DNA from: Mycolicibacterium baixiangningiae
GTDB lineage: Bacteria; Actinomycetota; Actinomycetes; Mycobacteriales; Mycobacteriaceae
Assembly: GCF_016313185.1 (NCBI RefSeq)
Contig: NZ_CP066218.1
Span: 2,046,001-2,110,000, forward strand
Direction: 5' to 3'
Length of the DNA stretch: 64,000 nt
Of this stretch, positions 43,784-55,417 are shown in pieces (positions within the stretch are counted from its first letter, which is position 1; each line of letters starts with the position of its first letter). The translations under genes were made by a program, and so were the position numbers. Under the pieces are notes generated by a model. That model saw only the letters and a program-made list of their open reading frames with translations. It did not search any database and had not been told where the DNA came from.

Positions 43784-44413
43784 TCAGGCCGAATCGGTTT
43801 CCGTCGCGTCGCTCCCGGGCGGGCCGAGCTCGGCCGCGATCGCGGCGATGTCGCTGGTCGACGGGCCCGGGGGAGCGACGAACGCGGTCTGCCGGTAGTA
43901 CTTCAGTTCGCGGATCGACTCGTGGATGTCGGCCAGCGCCCGGTGCGAAAGCCCCTTCGCCGGCTGACCGAAGTAGATCCGCGGATACCACCGGCGGCAC
44001 AGCTCCTTGATGGAGCTGACGTCGATCATCCGGTAGTGCAGGTACTCGTCGAGTTTCGCCATGTCGCGCGCGATGAACCCGCGGTCGGTGGCGATCGAAT
44101 TGCCGGCCAGCGGCGCCGTCTTGGCCTGCTTGACGTGTCCGCGGATGAAGTCGAGCACCATCTCCTCGGCCGTCGCGAGGTCGACCGTCGACGCGCGCAC
44201 TTCCTGGATCAGACCCGACCGGGTGTGCATATCGGTCACCACCGGGATCATGGCGTCCAGCGCCTCGTCGGGCGCGTGGATGACCACGTCAAGTCCCTCG
44301 CCCAGGATGTTCAGGTCGGCATCGGTGACCAGCACCGCGATCTCGATGAGCCGATCTTTACTCAGATCCAGCCCGGTCATCTCGCAGTCGATCCACACCA
44401 ATTCGTCACGCAC
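43784..44413 (-). CDS. orn: Oligoribonuclease
   Basis: 209 residues, GTG start. DEDDh exonuclease: [10 protein letters not shown] (Asp9, Glu11), central [10 protein letters not shown] with Asp, and the HRALADI His/Asp pair. Degrades 2-5-nt RNA and pGpG/pApA in the last step of RNA and cyclic-dinucleotide turnover. C-terminal ~25 residues are a disordered tail. Corresponds to Rv2511. The tRNA-His gene lies directly downstream on the same strand. Confidence 0.96.
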   Translation of the reverse strand: MRDELVWIDCEMTGLDLSKDRLIEIAVLVTDADLNILGEGLDVVIHAPDEALDAMIPVVTDMHTRSGLIQEVRASTVDLATAEEMVLDFIRGHVKQAKTAPLAGNSIATDRGFIARDMAKLDEYLHYRMIDVSSIKELCRRWYPRIYFGQPAKGLSHRALADIHESIRELKYYRQTAFVAPPGPSTSDIAAIAAELGPPGSDATETDSA

Positions 44414-44540
44414 AGGGCCTCAGGGTATTCGCCCCCGCTGAATCCGCACGCGGACACCCGCCGCTAGTCGCCGCGAAACAGCGTCCAGGGTCATCAAGAC
44501 GCGTGCTTGGTGACCGGGAATGCTGTTTCGCGCGCGGCGC

Positions 44541-45350
44541 TCAGTTGTCGCCGCCGAGCTTCTTGTAGACCGCTCCGACGATGGGCGTGACGATCGCGCG
44601 CGGGGCGTAACCGCTGGCGACCGACATGGCTTTCGACGTCACCCCCGGCACCACCCGCATCTTGTTGCGTTCCAGGCTGTCGAGCGAGAGCTTCGCCGTG
44701 TATTCGGTGGAGATCCACAGGAAGTCGGGAATGATCTTCTCCACCAGCGACTGCTCGTGTTCGTCGGGCAGCGTCTCGCGCACCGGGCCGGGCGCCAGCA
44801 CCGTCACGTGGACACCGGCGCCCTTGAGTTCGCCGCGCAGCGATTCGCTGAACGTGTTGACGAACGCCTTGCTCGCCGCGTAGGTCGCGTTGTTGGGGAT
44901 CGGGGAGTTCCCGGCCGCCGACCCGGAGATCAGGATGCCGCCGGCCCCACGCGCCACCATCCCCGGCACCACGGCGAGCACCAGGTCGTGCACGCCCAGC
45001 ACGTTCAGCTGCACCTGAGCCTTCTCGCCCGCGGGATCGAGCTTGGCGACGGGGCCGAACGTGGCGGTGCCCGCGTTGGCGCACAGGATGGAGATCTCCC
45101 GGCCGGCCAGCTCGTCGCACAGTTCGGCGCGCGCCGTCGGGTCGGCCAGGTCGACCGGTCGCACCTCGACGGTGACGCCGTAGCGCTCGGTCAGCCGTTG
45201 CGCCAGCGCGGTGAGTACGTCCTCGCGGCGGGCGGTGATGATCAGGTGGTGTCCGCGGGCGGCCAATTCGGTGGCCAGCGCTTCGCCGATGTTCTGAGAG
45301 GCGCCGGTCACGACCGCGCGGGCATCGGGGCGGGGGGCGGGTACTGGCAT
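44541..45350 (-). CDS. Short-chain dehydrogenase/reductase (Rv2509 type)
   Basis: 269 residues from ATG 45350; longer open frame upstream lies in the divergent MFS gene. Classical SDR: TGASQNIG cofactor loop (15-22), NAG at 92-94, Ser142/144, and YxxxK with Tyr157 and Lys161. The Arg in TARRED suggests NADPH preference. From memory, Rv2509-family enzymes take part in late mycolic acid modification (the reduction of the beta-keto precursor is done by Rv2509 relatives). Its start is 25 bp from the divergent MFS start. Confidence 0.9.
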   Translation of the reverse strand: MPVPAPRPDARAVVTGASQNIGEALATELAARGHHLIITARREDVLTALAQRLTERYGVTVEVRPVDLADPTARAELCDELAGREISILCANAGTATFGPVAKLDPAGEKAQVQLNVLGVHDLVLAVVPGMVARGAGGILISGSAAGNSPIPNNATYAASKAFVNTFSESLRGELKGAGVHVTVLAPGPVRETLPDEHEQSLVEKIIPDFLWISTEYTAKLSLDSLERNKMRVVPGVTSKAMSVASGYAPRAIVTPIVGAVYKKLGGDN

Positions 45351-45375
45351 GCGCCGGACTATATCGTGGGCGAGC

Positions 45376-46734
45376 GTGACCCAACCTGCACCGGCCAGCC
45401 CACCATCGGCGCCGGTCGCCAGCCGATCCCGGGTGCTGGCGTGGGCGCTGTGGGACTGCGGCAACACCGGTATGAACGCGATCGTCGCCACGTTCGTGTT
45501 CGCGGTGTATCTCACCGGTGCGGTGGGATCGGATCTACCGGGGGACACCTCGGCCACCAGTTGGCTCGGCCGCGCGATGACCGTGGCGGGTCTGGTGGTG
45601 GCCGTTCTGGCGCCGGTGACCGGGGTGTGGGTGCAGGCCCCGCGGCGACGACGCGCTGTGCTGACGGTGCTGACCGGCGCCGCGGTGCTGCTGACCGCGT
45701 CGATGAGCCTCATCCGCGACGACCACCGCTACCTGTGGGCGGGGCTGGTGCTGCTGGCCTGCACCGCCGCGTGCGGCGATCTGGCCAGCGTGCCCTACAA
45801 CACAATGCTCCGGCAGTTGGCCGGCCCGCAGACTTCGGGCCGGATCTCCGGATTGGGCTGGGCGGCGGGCTATCTGGGTAGCGTCGTCCTGCTCTTGCTG
45901 GTCTACCTGGGCTTCGTCGCCGGCGACGGTGACACCCGCGGTCTGCTCGGGCTGCCGGTCTCTGACGGCCAGAACATCCGCGCGGCCATGCTGCTGGCCG
46001 CCGCCTGGTTCCTGCTGTTCGCCCTGCCGCTGCTGCTCACCGTGCCGCCGCACGTGCCCGGGCCCGACGATGACGAAGCGCCCCCCACCGGGGTGTTCTC
46101 CGCGTACCGCAAGCTGTGGACCGAGGTCGTCGGCGAATGGCGGCGCGACCGCAACGTCATCTACTACCTGCTCGCCAGCGCGGTGTTCCGCGACGGCCTT
46201 GCCGGGGTGTTCGCGTTCGGTGCGGTGCTCGGCGTGAGCGTCTACGGCATCTCCGAGGCCGACGTCCTGCTGTTCGGGGTGAGCGCGTGCGTGGTCGCCG
46301 CGGTCGGTGCGGCGATCGGCGGTCTGCTCGACGACCGGGTCGGCTCCAAACCGGTCATCGTGGTGTCGCTGATCGCGATGATCGTGGCCGGTCTGACGCT
46401 GCTGAGCCTGTCCGGTGCGTCGGCGTTCTGGGTGTGCGGGCTGCTGCTGTGCTTGTTCATCGGGCCCACGCAGTCCTCCGCGCGCACGCTGATGCTGCGC
46501 ATGTCGGCCGCGGGCAAGGAGGGCGTCGCGTTCGGGCTGTACACCACCACCGGCCGCGCGGTGGCGTTCCTCGCGCCGTGGCTGTTCTTCATGTTCATCG
46601 ACTTCTTCGGCAGCGACCGCGCGGGCATGGGCGGATTGTGTGTGGTGCTGGCCGTCGGACTGCTGGCCATGCTGGCGGTGCGGGTCCCGCGTCGCGAAAC
46701 GTCAGCGCATGCCGACGCAGAAGGTCAGCCCTGA
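45376..46734 (+). CDS. MFS transporter, Atg22/UMF1-like (Rv2508c type)
   Basis: 452 residues from GTG 45376 (GGGCGAG upstream); ATG 45349 is possible but would overlap the SDR start. Twelve membrane segments; conserved WALWDCGNTGMNAIV at TM1 and GDLASVPYNTMLRQL / ISGLGWAAGYLG, typical of the UMF1 (Atg22-like) branch. A cytoplasmic loop with PDDDEAPPTG separates the halves. Substrate unknown. Ends convergent with the MmpS-like gene, overlapping by 33 bp. Confidence 0.9.
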   Translation: MTQPAPASPPSAPVASRSRVLAWALWDCGNTGMNAIVATFVFAVYLTGAVGSDLPGDTSATSWLGRAMTVAGLVVAVLAPVTGVWVQAPRRRRAVLTVLTGAAVLLTASMSLIRDDHRYLWAGLVLLACTAACGDLASVPYNTMLRQLAGPQTSGRISGLGWAAGYLGSVVLLLLVYLGFVAGDGDTRGLLGLPVSDGQNIRAAMLLAAAWFLLFALPLLLTVPPHVPGPDDDEAPPTGVFSAYRKLWTEVVGEWRRDRNVIYYLLASAVFRDGLAGVFAFGAVLGVSVYGISEADVLLFGVSACVVAAVGAAIGGLLDDRVGSKPVIVVSLIAMIVAGLTLLSLSGASAFWVCGLLLCLFIGPTQSSARTLMLRMSAAGKEGVAFGLYTTTGRAVAFLAPWLFFMFIDFFGSDRAGMGGLCVVLAVGLLAMLAVRVPRRETSAHADAEGQP

Positions 46735-47472
46735 CCCGGTGTTCTGCTGAATCTGCGCGCCGTTGATCGCCACCGAGCACGTGACGTCGCGTCCGACGTT
46801 GATGATGCTGATGCGCGCCGAGCTGCGGGCCGGTGACGGCAACTCCACCTGCTTGCTCCACGGCAACGCCACGTTGAACTCCGTCTGCGGCACCCCGCCG
46901 GTGTCGGTGTAGGTGATGTTGATGACGCGCCCCTCCCCGATGACGTCGTAGGTCACGGTCTCGGTCGTCCCCGACGGCGCCGAGGTGGGCGGGGCGGATG
47001 ACGGTGGCGTGGTCGGCAGGGGCACCACCGGGGTGGGCGTGCGTGTCGGGGTGGTGGGGCGCGGGGAGGTCGTCGCAGTGGGCTCCGGCATCGACGGTGC
47101 GGGTGCCACGACCGTCTGCTGGCGTGAGCTGTTGGCGATGACGAGCGCGATCACCAGCGCGACGACGAGCAGAACCACCGCGCCCGCGAGGACCCACAAC
47201 CACATCGGGGATTTGGGGCCTTCGGGAGGCGGTTGCTGCGGCGCGCCGGGGGGATACCCGGGCCCGTACTGCCCGGTCGCGTACGGGTCGTATCCGTACT
47301 GGCCGTACTGGTAATACGGCGACAGCCGCTCGGTGGGATTCGGCGCGGCGGGAGGCTGGTACGGCGGACCGTACGGGGGCTGGTTGGCATACGCCGGGTC
47401 CGGCGGACCCTGGTAGTTGTTCCCCCGCTGTTGGGTCGGCTCGGCGCCGTCACGACGTGGTGACTCGGTCAT
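46702..47472 (-). CDS. Proline-rich membrane protein with MmpS-like C-terminal domain (Rv2507 type)
   Basis: 256 residues from ATG 47472, ribosome-binding site GAGGTGG adjacent. Cytoplasmic Pro/Tyr/Gly/Gln-rich region (about 1-88), one membrane segment (about 91-113), a Thr/Pro-rich extracellular linker (about 120-170), then an ~85-residue beta domain VTYDVIGEGRVINITYTD...VTCSVAINGAQI..FCVGMR with two Cys that match the MmpS fold. Role unknown; proline-rich N-termini of this kind often bind cytoskeletal or cell-wall factors. Confidence 0.85.
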   Translation of the reverse strand: MTESPRRDGAEPTQQRGNNYQGPPDPAYANQPPYGPPYQPPAAPNPTERLSPYYQYGQYGYDPYATGQYGPGYPPGAPQQPPPEGPKSPMWLWVLAGAVVLLVVALVIALVIANSSRQQTVVAPAPSMPEPTATTSPRPTTPTRTPTPVVPLPTTPPSSAPPTSAPSGTTETVTYDVIGEGRVINITYTDTGGVPQTEFNVALPWSKQVELPSPARSSARISIINVGRDVTCSVAINGAQIQQNTGSGLTFCVGMR

Positions 47473-47595
47473 ACCCACCTCATGGTCGCAGGGTACCTGC
47501 GGATCCAGTCGCGCCGTCGCGGTGTTGGGTGTGCCGGTGCTTGCAGACGCCGATACCGTCGGGTGGGTGGCCGTCCGGTCACCGTGGCAGAGACG

Positions 47596-49488
47596 ATGGA
47601 GAATCAACGGGTGAGACGTCAGGTGCGGGCGAACTACGGTGCCTCGCTATCGCCGGATGCGACGGCGTTCGCCCACCTCGTCGACGACGGCGGCTTCCCG
47701 CGGGCGGTGCAGCGGTTCCTGCTCGGCTGGAGGGCGAGTTCCTCGCGAGACGTCGAACTCCCGGTCGAGGGCCCGGTCGTGCGGGTTCTGCACTCGGCCG
47801 ATGGGCACTGGCTGGCCTGCCAGGTCGCCCCCGCCGGTAGTGACCGATTCCAGATCTGGGTCGTCACAACCGATCCCGACGATCGCGATGCACGCCGGAT
47901 CGACTCCTGGCCCGAGGGGCACCCGGAGGGCAGTGCCGAACTCATCGGCTGGGACGGCACACAGGTCGCGGCCATCCTCACCGGTGAGGACGGTGTCGGC
48001 AGCTCCTGCCTGATCAACCCGGCCGACGGCTACGCCACCGTCTTGGACCGCCGCTCGGGAGGCCGGTTGGTCGACGCCTGGGCCGGTGCAGCACTGGTGC
48101 GGGTCGGGCCACGCGGCTACCGGGATCTCATCATGCTGCGCGGGCAGACCGAGATGGCGCTGCTGCCCTACGATCCCGGGTCGACCACCGACATGGGTTT
48201 CATCCTCGACGACCACAGCCCACGGCGTCTGCGATCGGGTCCGGCCGGTGAGACGTTCGAGCTGTACCACCCGGCCAAGGACTACGGACTCAACAGTTCC
48301 GAGGGCTACGTGCGGGCGTTGATCCGCAGCGACAACGGCGGTTCGCACACCCGCCTGATCGAGGTCACCGCCACCGAGGGGGGCGTGTCCTATCACGTCG
48401 TCGCCGAGAAGCCGGGCTACGACCTCGACGAATTCGTGGTCAGCGACGATCTGTCGACCGTCGCGATGCTGTGGAATCTCAACGGCTGCAGCGAACTCCA
48501 GATTCTCGAGTACCTGGACAACACGCTGTCGGGTCCGATCCCGCTGCCCGGGCTCGTCGCGACCGAACTGACCATCAGCGCAGGCGGTTCCATGGTGGCG
48601 ATGACGGTCGAGAGCCCGTCGCTGCCGCCGACCGTCGAGCTGGTCGACCCGCGCTCGCGGGAATGGCAGCGGGTCGACCGCGAACCCAGTGAGGGCCCGT
48701 TGACGGCGGATCCCACGCTGGAGGTCGTCGTCGCGCGCGACGGGATGGAGCTGACGGGCTGGCTGTACCGCCCGCCCGCACCGGTCGAGCCCGTCGGCGC
48801 GATGATCTTCCTGCACGGTGGCCCGGAGGGGCAGTCCCGCCCCGGCTACAGCGAGTACTACCCGGCGCTGCTGGCGGCCGGGATCACCGTGTTCACACCG
48901 AACGTGCGGGGCTCAGGTGGATTCGGCCGTGCCTTCATGCATGCCGACGACAAGGAGTTGCGGTTCGCGGCCATCGACGACGTCGCGGACTGTGTGCACT
49001 ATCTGATCGAACGTGAAGCGGTACCCGCCGACCGGATCGCATGCACCGGCTGGTCCTACGGCGGCTATCTGACGCAGGCGGCGTTGACCTTTCACCCCGA
49101 GTTGTTCGCCGCCGGCATCAGCATCTGCGGGATGAGCGATCTGAACACGTGGTATCGCAACACCGAGCCGTGGATCGCCGCGGCCGCCTATCCCAAATAC
49201 GGGCATCCGGTCGGTGACCGCGACCTTCTCGAGCGGCTCTCACCGCTGTTGCGTGCCCCCGCGCTGACCGCACCGCTACTGCTGGTGCACGGCGGTAACG
49301 ACACCAACGTGCCGCCGAGCGAATCGCAGCAGATGTTCGAAGCATTGCGCGCTTTGGACCGCACCGTGGAACTGCTGGTGTTCGACGACGACGGTCACGA
49401 CATCGTCAAGCGGGAGAACCGCGCCGCGTTGGTCAATGCGATGACGGCATGGCTACTCAAGGCGTTCGCGCCGACCGCTGTGCACTGA
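47596..49488 (+). CDS. S9-family serine peptidase (prolyl oligopeptidase/acylaminoacyl peptidase type)
   Basis: 630 residues from ATG 47596; GTG 47584 and GTG 47611 (GGAGA 8 bp upstream) are alternatives. N-terminal beta-propeller-like half (to about residue 370) and a C-terminal alpha/beta-hydrolase with oxyanion HGGPEG, nucleophile Ser487 in GWSYGG, Asp569 in HGGNDTNVP and His601 in DDGHDI. No signal peptide, so cytoplasmic. Cleaves short peptides or acyl-peptides by family knowledge. Divergent from the MmpS-like gene; its presence here breaks the M. tuberculosis order. Confidence 0.9.
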   Translation: MENQRVRRQVRANYGASLSPDATAFAHLVDDGGFPRAVQRFLLGWRASSSRDVELPVEGPVVRVLHSADGHWLACQVAPAGSDRFQIWVVTTDPDDRDARRIDSWPEGHPEGSAELIGWDGTQVAAILTGEDGVGSSCLINPADGYATVLDRRSGGRLVDAWAGAALVRVGPRGYRDLIMLRGQTEMALLPYDPGSTTDMGFILDDHSPRRLRSGPAGETFELYHPAKDYGLNSSEGYVRALIRSDNGGSHTRLIEVTATEGGVSYHVVAEKPGYDLDEFVVSDDLSTVAMLWNLNGCSELQILEYLDNTLSGPIPLPGLVATELTISAGGSMVAMTVESPSLPPTVELVDPRSREWQRVDREPSEGPLTADPTLEVVVARDGMELTGWLYRPPAPVEPVGAMIFLHGGPEGQSRPGYSEYYPALLAAGITVFTPNVRGSGGFGRAFMHADDKELRFAAIDDVADCVHYLIEREAVPADRIACTGWSYGGYLTQAALTFHPELFAAGISICGMSDLNTWYRNTEPWIAAAAYPKYGHPVGDRDLLERLSPLLRAPALTAPLLLVHGGNDTNVPPSESQQMFEALRALDRTVELLVFDDDGHDIVKRENRAALVNAMTAWLLKAFAPTAVH

Positions 49489-49579
49489 CTCAGGCGCTGC
49501 AGCCGCGGGTTTGGAGGATTTGCCCTCGGGGTAACCTCTGCTGCGCGTCACAGCGGCGCGGACAGGATGGAGGCACGGC

Positions 49580-49789
49580 ATGAGAGGCATACTCGGCGTC
49601 ATTGTGCTCGTCTGGTTGCTGATCGGCGTGGTGGCCGCCTTTCAGCGCGATTATTTCAAATCAGGGGACGCGAATTGTGCGACGGCAGCGAACGTGGCAC
49701 TGACCGTCGTTGCGGGCCCGCTCAACTATGCGGGCGTCAACCCCAAGGTGAACTGCGCCGAGGTGCAGATTCCGCAACCCAGCCAGTAA
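49580..49789 (+). CDS. Small exported or membrane-anchored protein
   Basis: 69 residues, ribosome-binding site GGAGG 8 bp upstream. N-terminal hydrophobic segment (about 4-20) and a ~48-residue outer part with two cysteines (DANCATAAN and KVNCAEVQ) that could form a disulfide. No family recognised. Followed 38 bp later by another small membrane protein, so the two may be co-transcribed. Confidence 0.75.
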   Translation: MRGILGVIVLVWLLIGVVAAFQRDYFKSGDANCATAANVALTVVAGPLNYAGVNPKVNCAEVQIPQPSQ

Positions 49790-49827
49790 TGACTGGTGCC
49801 AACAAGTAAGTGGAGAGGGAGTAGACA

Positions 49828-49983
49828 GTGATTGTTCTCGGAATCATCTTGGTGGTGCTGGGATTCGTCTTGGGCATGAACATCCTGACGACCATCGGTG
49901 CGGTGCTCATCGTAGTCGGAGCGGTCTTCTGGATCCTCGGAGCGACCGGACGCGCCGTCGGAGGCCGAAAGGTCTGGTACTAA
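49828..49983 (+). CDS. 51-residue two-segment membrane protein (DUF6131-like)
   Basis: GTG start with GAGAGGGAG 6-8 bp upstream, TAA stop. Two hydrophobic segments (about residues 2-17 and 21-40), the sequence GMNILTTIGAVLIVVGAVFW and a basic C-terminus GRAVGGRKVWY. Pattern of the DUF6131 family of small actinobacterial membrane proteins. Stops 6 bp before the convergent bkaR stop. Function unknown. Confidence 0.75.
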   Translation: MIVLGIILVVLGFVLGMNILTTIGAVLIVVGAVFWILGATGRAVGGRKVWY

Positions 49984-49989
49984 CGCTTT

Positions 49990-50613
49990 TCAGCCATCAC
50001 GGCGACCGGCCGGGGCCAGCGCCGCTACTGTCATCGCTCGCAGGACAGTGCGGAAGCTGGCCTCGGCCGCTTTGTTGGCACCGGGCTTGACGCTGTGCGG
50101 TGTCGAGTTGAGCAGACCGAACGCGGCGTGGGCCATCAGCCGCGCCTCGGCTTCCTCCAGCGTGGTGTCCAACCCGCGTAGCACCTCCACCCAGATCTCG
50201 ACGTACTGCCGCTGCGCCCTGCGCACCTGACGCTTGGCCGGGTCTGGCAAGTGGCTCAGATCGCGGTCCTGGATCCGGATCAGGTCGGACTCCCCGAGCG
50301 CGAAGTCGAGGTGGAAGTCGATCAGCCCGTCGAGGGCTTCCGCGGCGTCGGCGGAACGGGCGAGCACGTCACGCGCGCCGGCGAGCAACCGGGTGCTGAT
50401 CCCCACCAGCAGTTCGACGAGCAGCGCCTCCTTGTTGGGGAAGTGCCGGTAGATCGCGGGCCCGCTCACCCCCACCGCCGCGCCGATGTCCTCGAGGCGC
50501 ACCGCGAGGTAACCCTTCTCGGCGACAAGGCGTTCCGCGGCGCCGATCAGCTGGCTTCGGCGGTCCGACTTCGCCTGGCTGCGGCGGGTGCTCGCGACGG
50601 AGGTCGACGCCAT
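49990..50613 (-). CDS. bkaR: TetR repressor of branched-chain keto-acid genes (BkaR)
   Basis: 207 residues. HTH at about 40-62 (VRLEDIGAAVGVSGPAIYRH) and a helical ligand domain. Divergent from accD1 with two near-identical 16-bp palindromes between. By position and content it is the counterpart of Rv2506, which has been described as BkaR, a repressor of the neighbouring branched-chain keto-acid operon. The inducer is presumably an intermediate of leucine/isoleucine catabolism (inference). Confidence 0.9.
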   Translation of the reverse strand: MASTSVASTRRSQAKSDRRSQLIGAAERLVAEKGYLAVRLEDIGAAVGVSGPAIYRHFPNKEALLVELLVGISTRLLAGARDVLARSADAAEALDGLIDFHLDFALGESDLIRIQDRDLSHLPDPAKRQVRRAQRQYVEIWVEVLRGLDTTLEEAEARLMAHAAFGLLNSTPHSVKPGANKAAEASFRTVLRAMTVAALAPAGRRDG

Positions 50614-50647
50614 GGAAAGCCTCTACGGTCGGGGGTGGACATTTTGG

Positions 50648-52258
<1,611 letters not shown>

Positions 52259-52262
52259 TCGC

Positions 52263-54260
52263 ATGACCTCGAATATCTTCGATACCGTTCTCGTTGCCAA
52301 CCGCGGCGAGATCGCCGTCCGCGTCATCCGCACCCTGCGTGCCATGGGTATCCGATCGGTGGCGGTGTTCAGCGACGCCGACGCCGGGGCGCGCCACGTC
52401 ACGGAAGCCGACGTCGCGGTCCGCATCGGACCTGCCGCGGCCCGGCAGAGCTATCTCGACATCGACGCGGTGGTGGCCGCCGCGCGCCGCACCGGTGCGC
52501 AGGCCGTCCACCCTGGGTACGGATTCCTTTCGGAGAACGCCGAATTCGCCGCTGCTCTGCAGGCGGCGGGCATCGTGTTCATCGGTCCACCGGTCCCGGC
52601 GATCCAGACCATGGGTGACAAGATCGCGGCCAAGGCCGCCGTGTCCGCGTTCGGAGTCCCCGTCGTGCCCGGCATCTCGCGGCCGGGCCTCACCGACGAC
52701 GACCTCATCGCCGGCGCCCCGGATGTCGGCTTCCCGGTGCTGGTGAAACCGTCGGCAGGCGGCGGCGGCAAGGGGATGCGCGTGGTTCACAACGCCGCTG
52801 ACCTCCCCGCCGCGCTGGTCTCGGCCCGCCGCGAGGCGGCCGCCGCGTTCGGTGACGAGACGCTGTTCCTGGAACGGTTCGTCCTCAACCCCCGCCACAT
52901 CGAGGTCCAGGTTCTCGCCGACGGCAACGGCGACGTCGTGCATCTCGGCGAACGCGAGTGCAGCCTGCAGCGCCGCCACCAGAAGGTGATCGAGGAGGCG
53001 CCGTCTCCGCTGCTCGACGTGGCCACCCGCGCCAGGATCGGCACCGCGGCGTGCGACACCGCGCGTAGCGTGGATTACACCGGGGCAGGCACGGTCGAGT
53101 TCATCGTCTCCGCTGACCGCCCCGACGAGTTCTTCTTCATGGAGATGAACACCCGCCTGCAGGTCGAGCACCCGGTGACCGAGATGGTCACCGGCGTCGA
53201 CCTCGTCGAGCAACAGGTTCGCATCGCGGCGGGGGAGAAGTTGCCGATCGCCCAGAGCGACGTCGTCATGCGTGGGCATGCCGTCGAGGCCCGCGTCTAC
53301 GCCGAGGATCCGGGCCGCGGCTTCCTGCCGACCGGTGGCACCGTCCACGGGCTGTCCGAACCCACCGGGACCGGTGTCCGGGTCGATTCGGGACTGCGCC
53401 GCGGCGCGGTGGTCGGCAGCGACTACGACCCGATGCTGGCCAAGGTGATCGCCCACGGGGCCGACCGGCCCGCGGCGCTGCGCGCCCTCGACCGCGCGCT
53501 CGCACAGACCGTGGTCCTGGGCGTCGACACGAACATCGAGTTCTTGCGGTTCCTGCTCACCGACCCCGACGTCCTCGCCGGCCGGCTCGACACCGGTCTG
53601 CTCGACCGCCGCGCGCCCGACTACGCCTCCGCGCCGGTGAGCGACGAGGATCTGATCGCCGCGGCCGCGTACCTGTGGCTGCGGGCGTGGCCGTCGCCGG
53701 GCGGTGACCTGTGGGCGGTGCCGTCGGGGTGGCGTATCGGCGACCACGCGCCCACGACGCATCGTCTGCAGTCCGGTGAGCGCACGGAACACGTCCACCT
53801 GACCGGTACGCCGCAGGCGGCCACGGCGAGGATCGAGGACGGCGAGAATCGTTCTTTGACAGTCGCTCTCGTCGAGGACCGGCTCGTCGTCACCCTCGAC
53901 GGCCTGCGTGCGGAGTACCTCGTCGCTGCCGATGGCGAGCAAATGTGGCTGGCCGGTGCCGGCCGGACGGTGGCGGTCGCCGAGGTGCGCGAGGCCCCGG
54001 TGCGCGAGGACGACGCCCACAGCGGTGACGCGGAACTGACCAGCCCGATGCCCGGATCGGTCGTGGCGGTCGGCATCGAAGCTGGGGCGACGGTGACGTC
54101 CGGCACCGTCGTGGTCACCGTGGAGGCGATGAAGATGGAACACGCCATGACCGCACCCGTCGACGGCGTGGTCGAACTGCTCGTCGCGGTCGGTGACCAG
54201 GTCAAGGTGGGCCAGCCGCTGGCACGGATTCTCGCTACCGACAAAGGAGACCAGTCATGA
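52263..54260 (+). CDS. accA1: Acyl-CoA carboxylase alpha subunit AccA1 (biotin carboxylase + BCCP)
   Basis: 665 residues from ATG 52263; upstream open frame overlaps accD1 and is not used. Biotin carboxylase (about 5-450) with [17 protein letters not shown]-grasp loop [29 protein letters not shown] and [14 protein letters not shown]; a middle BT domain; C-terminal biotinyl domain with the biotinylated Lys624 in EAMKMEH. Supplies carboxybiotin to AccD1. Overlaps fadE19 by 4 bp. Confidence 0.96.
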   Translation: MTSNIFDTVLVANRGEIAVRVIRTLRAMGIRSVAVFSDADAGARHVTEADVAVRIGPAAARQSYLDIDAVVAAARRTGAQAVHPGYGFLSENAEFAAALQAAGIVFIGPPVPAIQTMGDKIAAKAAVSAFGVPVVPGISRPGLTDDDLIAGAPDVGFPVLVKPSAGGGGKGMRVVHNAADLPAALVSARREAAAAFGDETLFLERFVLNPRHIEVQVLADGNGDVVHLGERECSLQRRHQKVIEEAPSPLLDVATRARIGTAACDTARSVDYTGAGTVEFIVSADRPDEFFFMEMNTRLQVEHPVTEMVTGVDLVEQQVRIAAGEKLPIAQSDVVMRGHAVEARVYAEDPGRGFLPTGGTVHGLSEPTGTGVRVDSGLRRGAVVGSDYDPMLAKVIAHGADRPAALRALDRALAQTVVLGVDTNIEFLRFLLTDPDVLAGRLDTGLLDRRAPDYASAPVSDEDLIAAAAYLWLRAWPSPGGDLWAVPSGWRIGDHAPTTHRLQSGERTEHVHLTGTPQAATARIEDGENRSLTVALVEDRLVVTLDGLRAEYLVAADGEQMWLAGAGRTVAVAEVREAPVREDDAHSGDAELTSPMPGSVVAVGIEAGATVTSGTVVVTVEAMKMEHAMTAPVDGVVELLVAVGDQVKVGQPLARILATDKGDQS

Positions 54261-55417
54261 CCGACTTCCTGTCGTCCGGCACGTTGCCGGACCACTATGA
54301 ACAACTCGCCAAGACCGTCCGCGACTTCGCCCGCAGCGTCGTCGCCCCGGTGGCCGCCAAACACGATGCGGAACACTCGTTCCCGTACGAGGTGGTGCGC
54401 GGTATGGCCGATATGGGGTTGTTCGGCCTGCCGTTCCCCGAGGAGTACGGCGGTATGGGCGGCGACTACTTCGCGCTGTGCCTGGCGCTCGAGGAACTCG
54501 GCAAGGTCGACCAGAGCGTGGCGATCACGCTCGAGGCGGGGGTGTCCCTGGGCGCAATGCCGGTGTACCGGTTCGGCAACGACGCCCAGAAGCGGGAGTG
54601 GTTGCCGCAGTTGACCAGTGGGCAGGCGCTGGCGGCGTTCGGGTTGACCGAACCCGGCGGCGGCAGCGACGCCGGCGCCACCAAGACCACCGCCCGCCTC
54701 GACGACGGGCACTGGGTCATCAACGGCAGCAAGCAGTTCATCACGAACTCCGGCACCGACATCACCACACTGGTGACCGTCACCGCCGTGACGGGTGAAT
54801 CCGAGGGTCGCAAGGAGATCTCGTCGATCCTCGTTCCGGTGCCGACCGAGGGATTCACCGCGGAACCGGCGTACAACAAGGTGGGCTGGAATGCCTCCGA
54901 CACCCATCCGCTGTCCTTCGACGACGTCCGGGTGCCGCAGGAGAACATGCTCGGTGAACGGGGCCGCGGGTACGCCAACTTCCTGCGCATCCTCGACGAG
55001 GGCCGGATCGCCATCGCCGCGCTGTCGGTCGGCGCCGCGCAGGGGTGTGTGGACGAGAGCATCCAGTACGCCAAGGAGCGCGAAGCGTTCGGCCGCCCCA
55101 TCGGCGCCAACCAGGCCATCGCGTTCAAGATCGCGCGCATGGAGGCGCGGGCCCACACGGCGCGCACCGCGTACTACGACGCCGCGGCGCTGATGCTGAG
55201 CGGTAAGGCGTTCAAGAAGGAGGCCGCCATCGCGAAACTGGTGGCCAGCGAGGCCGCGATGGACAACGCCCGCGATGCCACGCAGATCTTCGGCGGCTAC
55301 GGGTTCATGAACGAGTTCACCGTCGCACGGCACTACCGCGACAGTAAGATCCTCGAAATCGGTGAGGGGACAACCGAAGTGCAGCTGATGCTGATCGCGC
55401 GGCAGGCCGGGCTGTGA
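54257..55417 (+). CDS. fadE19: Acyl-CoA dehydrogenase FadE19
   Basis: 386 residues. Acyl-CoA dehydrogenase fold: [17 protein letters not shown] (FAD/substrate loop), [28 protein letters not shown] and C-terminal [12 protein letters not shown] with the catalytic Glu region, then VARHYRDSK. Likely isovaleryl- or 2-methyl-branched acyl-CoA dehydrogenase producing methylcrotonyl/tiglyl-CoA, matching the adjacent carboxylase. ATGA overlap with accA1 and GTGA overlap with the next gene. Confidence 0.94.
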   Translation: MTDFLSSGTLPDHYEQLAKTVRDFARSVVAPVAAKHDAEHSFPYEVVRGMADMGLFGLPFPEEYGGMGGDYFALCLALEELGKVDQSVAITLEAGVSLGAMPVYRFGNDAQKREWLPQLTSGQALAAFGLTEPGGGSDAGATKTTARLDDGHWVINGSKQFITNSGTDITTLVTVTAVTGESEGRKEISSILVPVPTEGFTAEPAYNKVGWNASDTHPLSFDDVRVPQENMLGERGRGYANFLRILDEGRIAIAALSVGAAQGCVDESIQYAKEREAFGRPIGANQAIAFKIARMEARAHTARTAYYDAAALMLSGKAFKKEAAIAKLVASEAAMDNARDATQIFGGYGFMNEFTVARHYRDSKILEIGEGTTEVQLMLIARQAGL

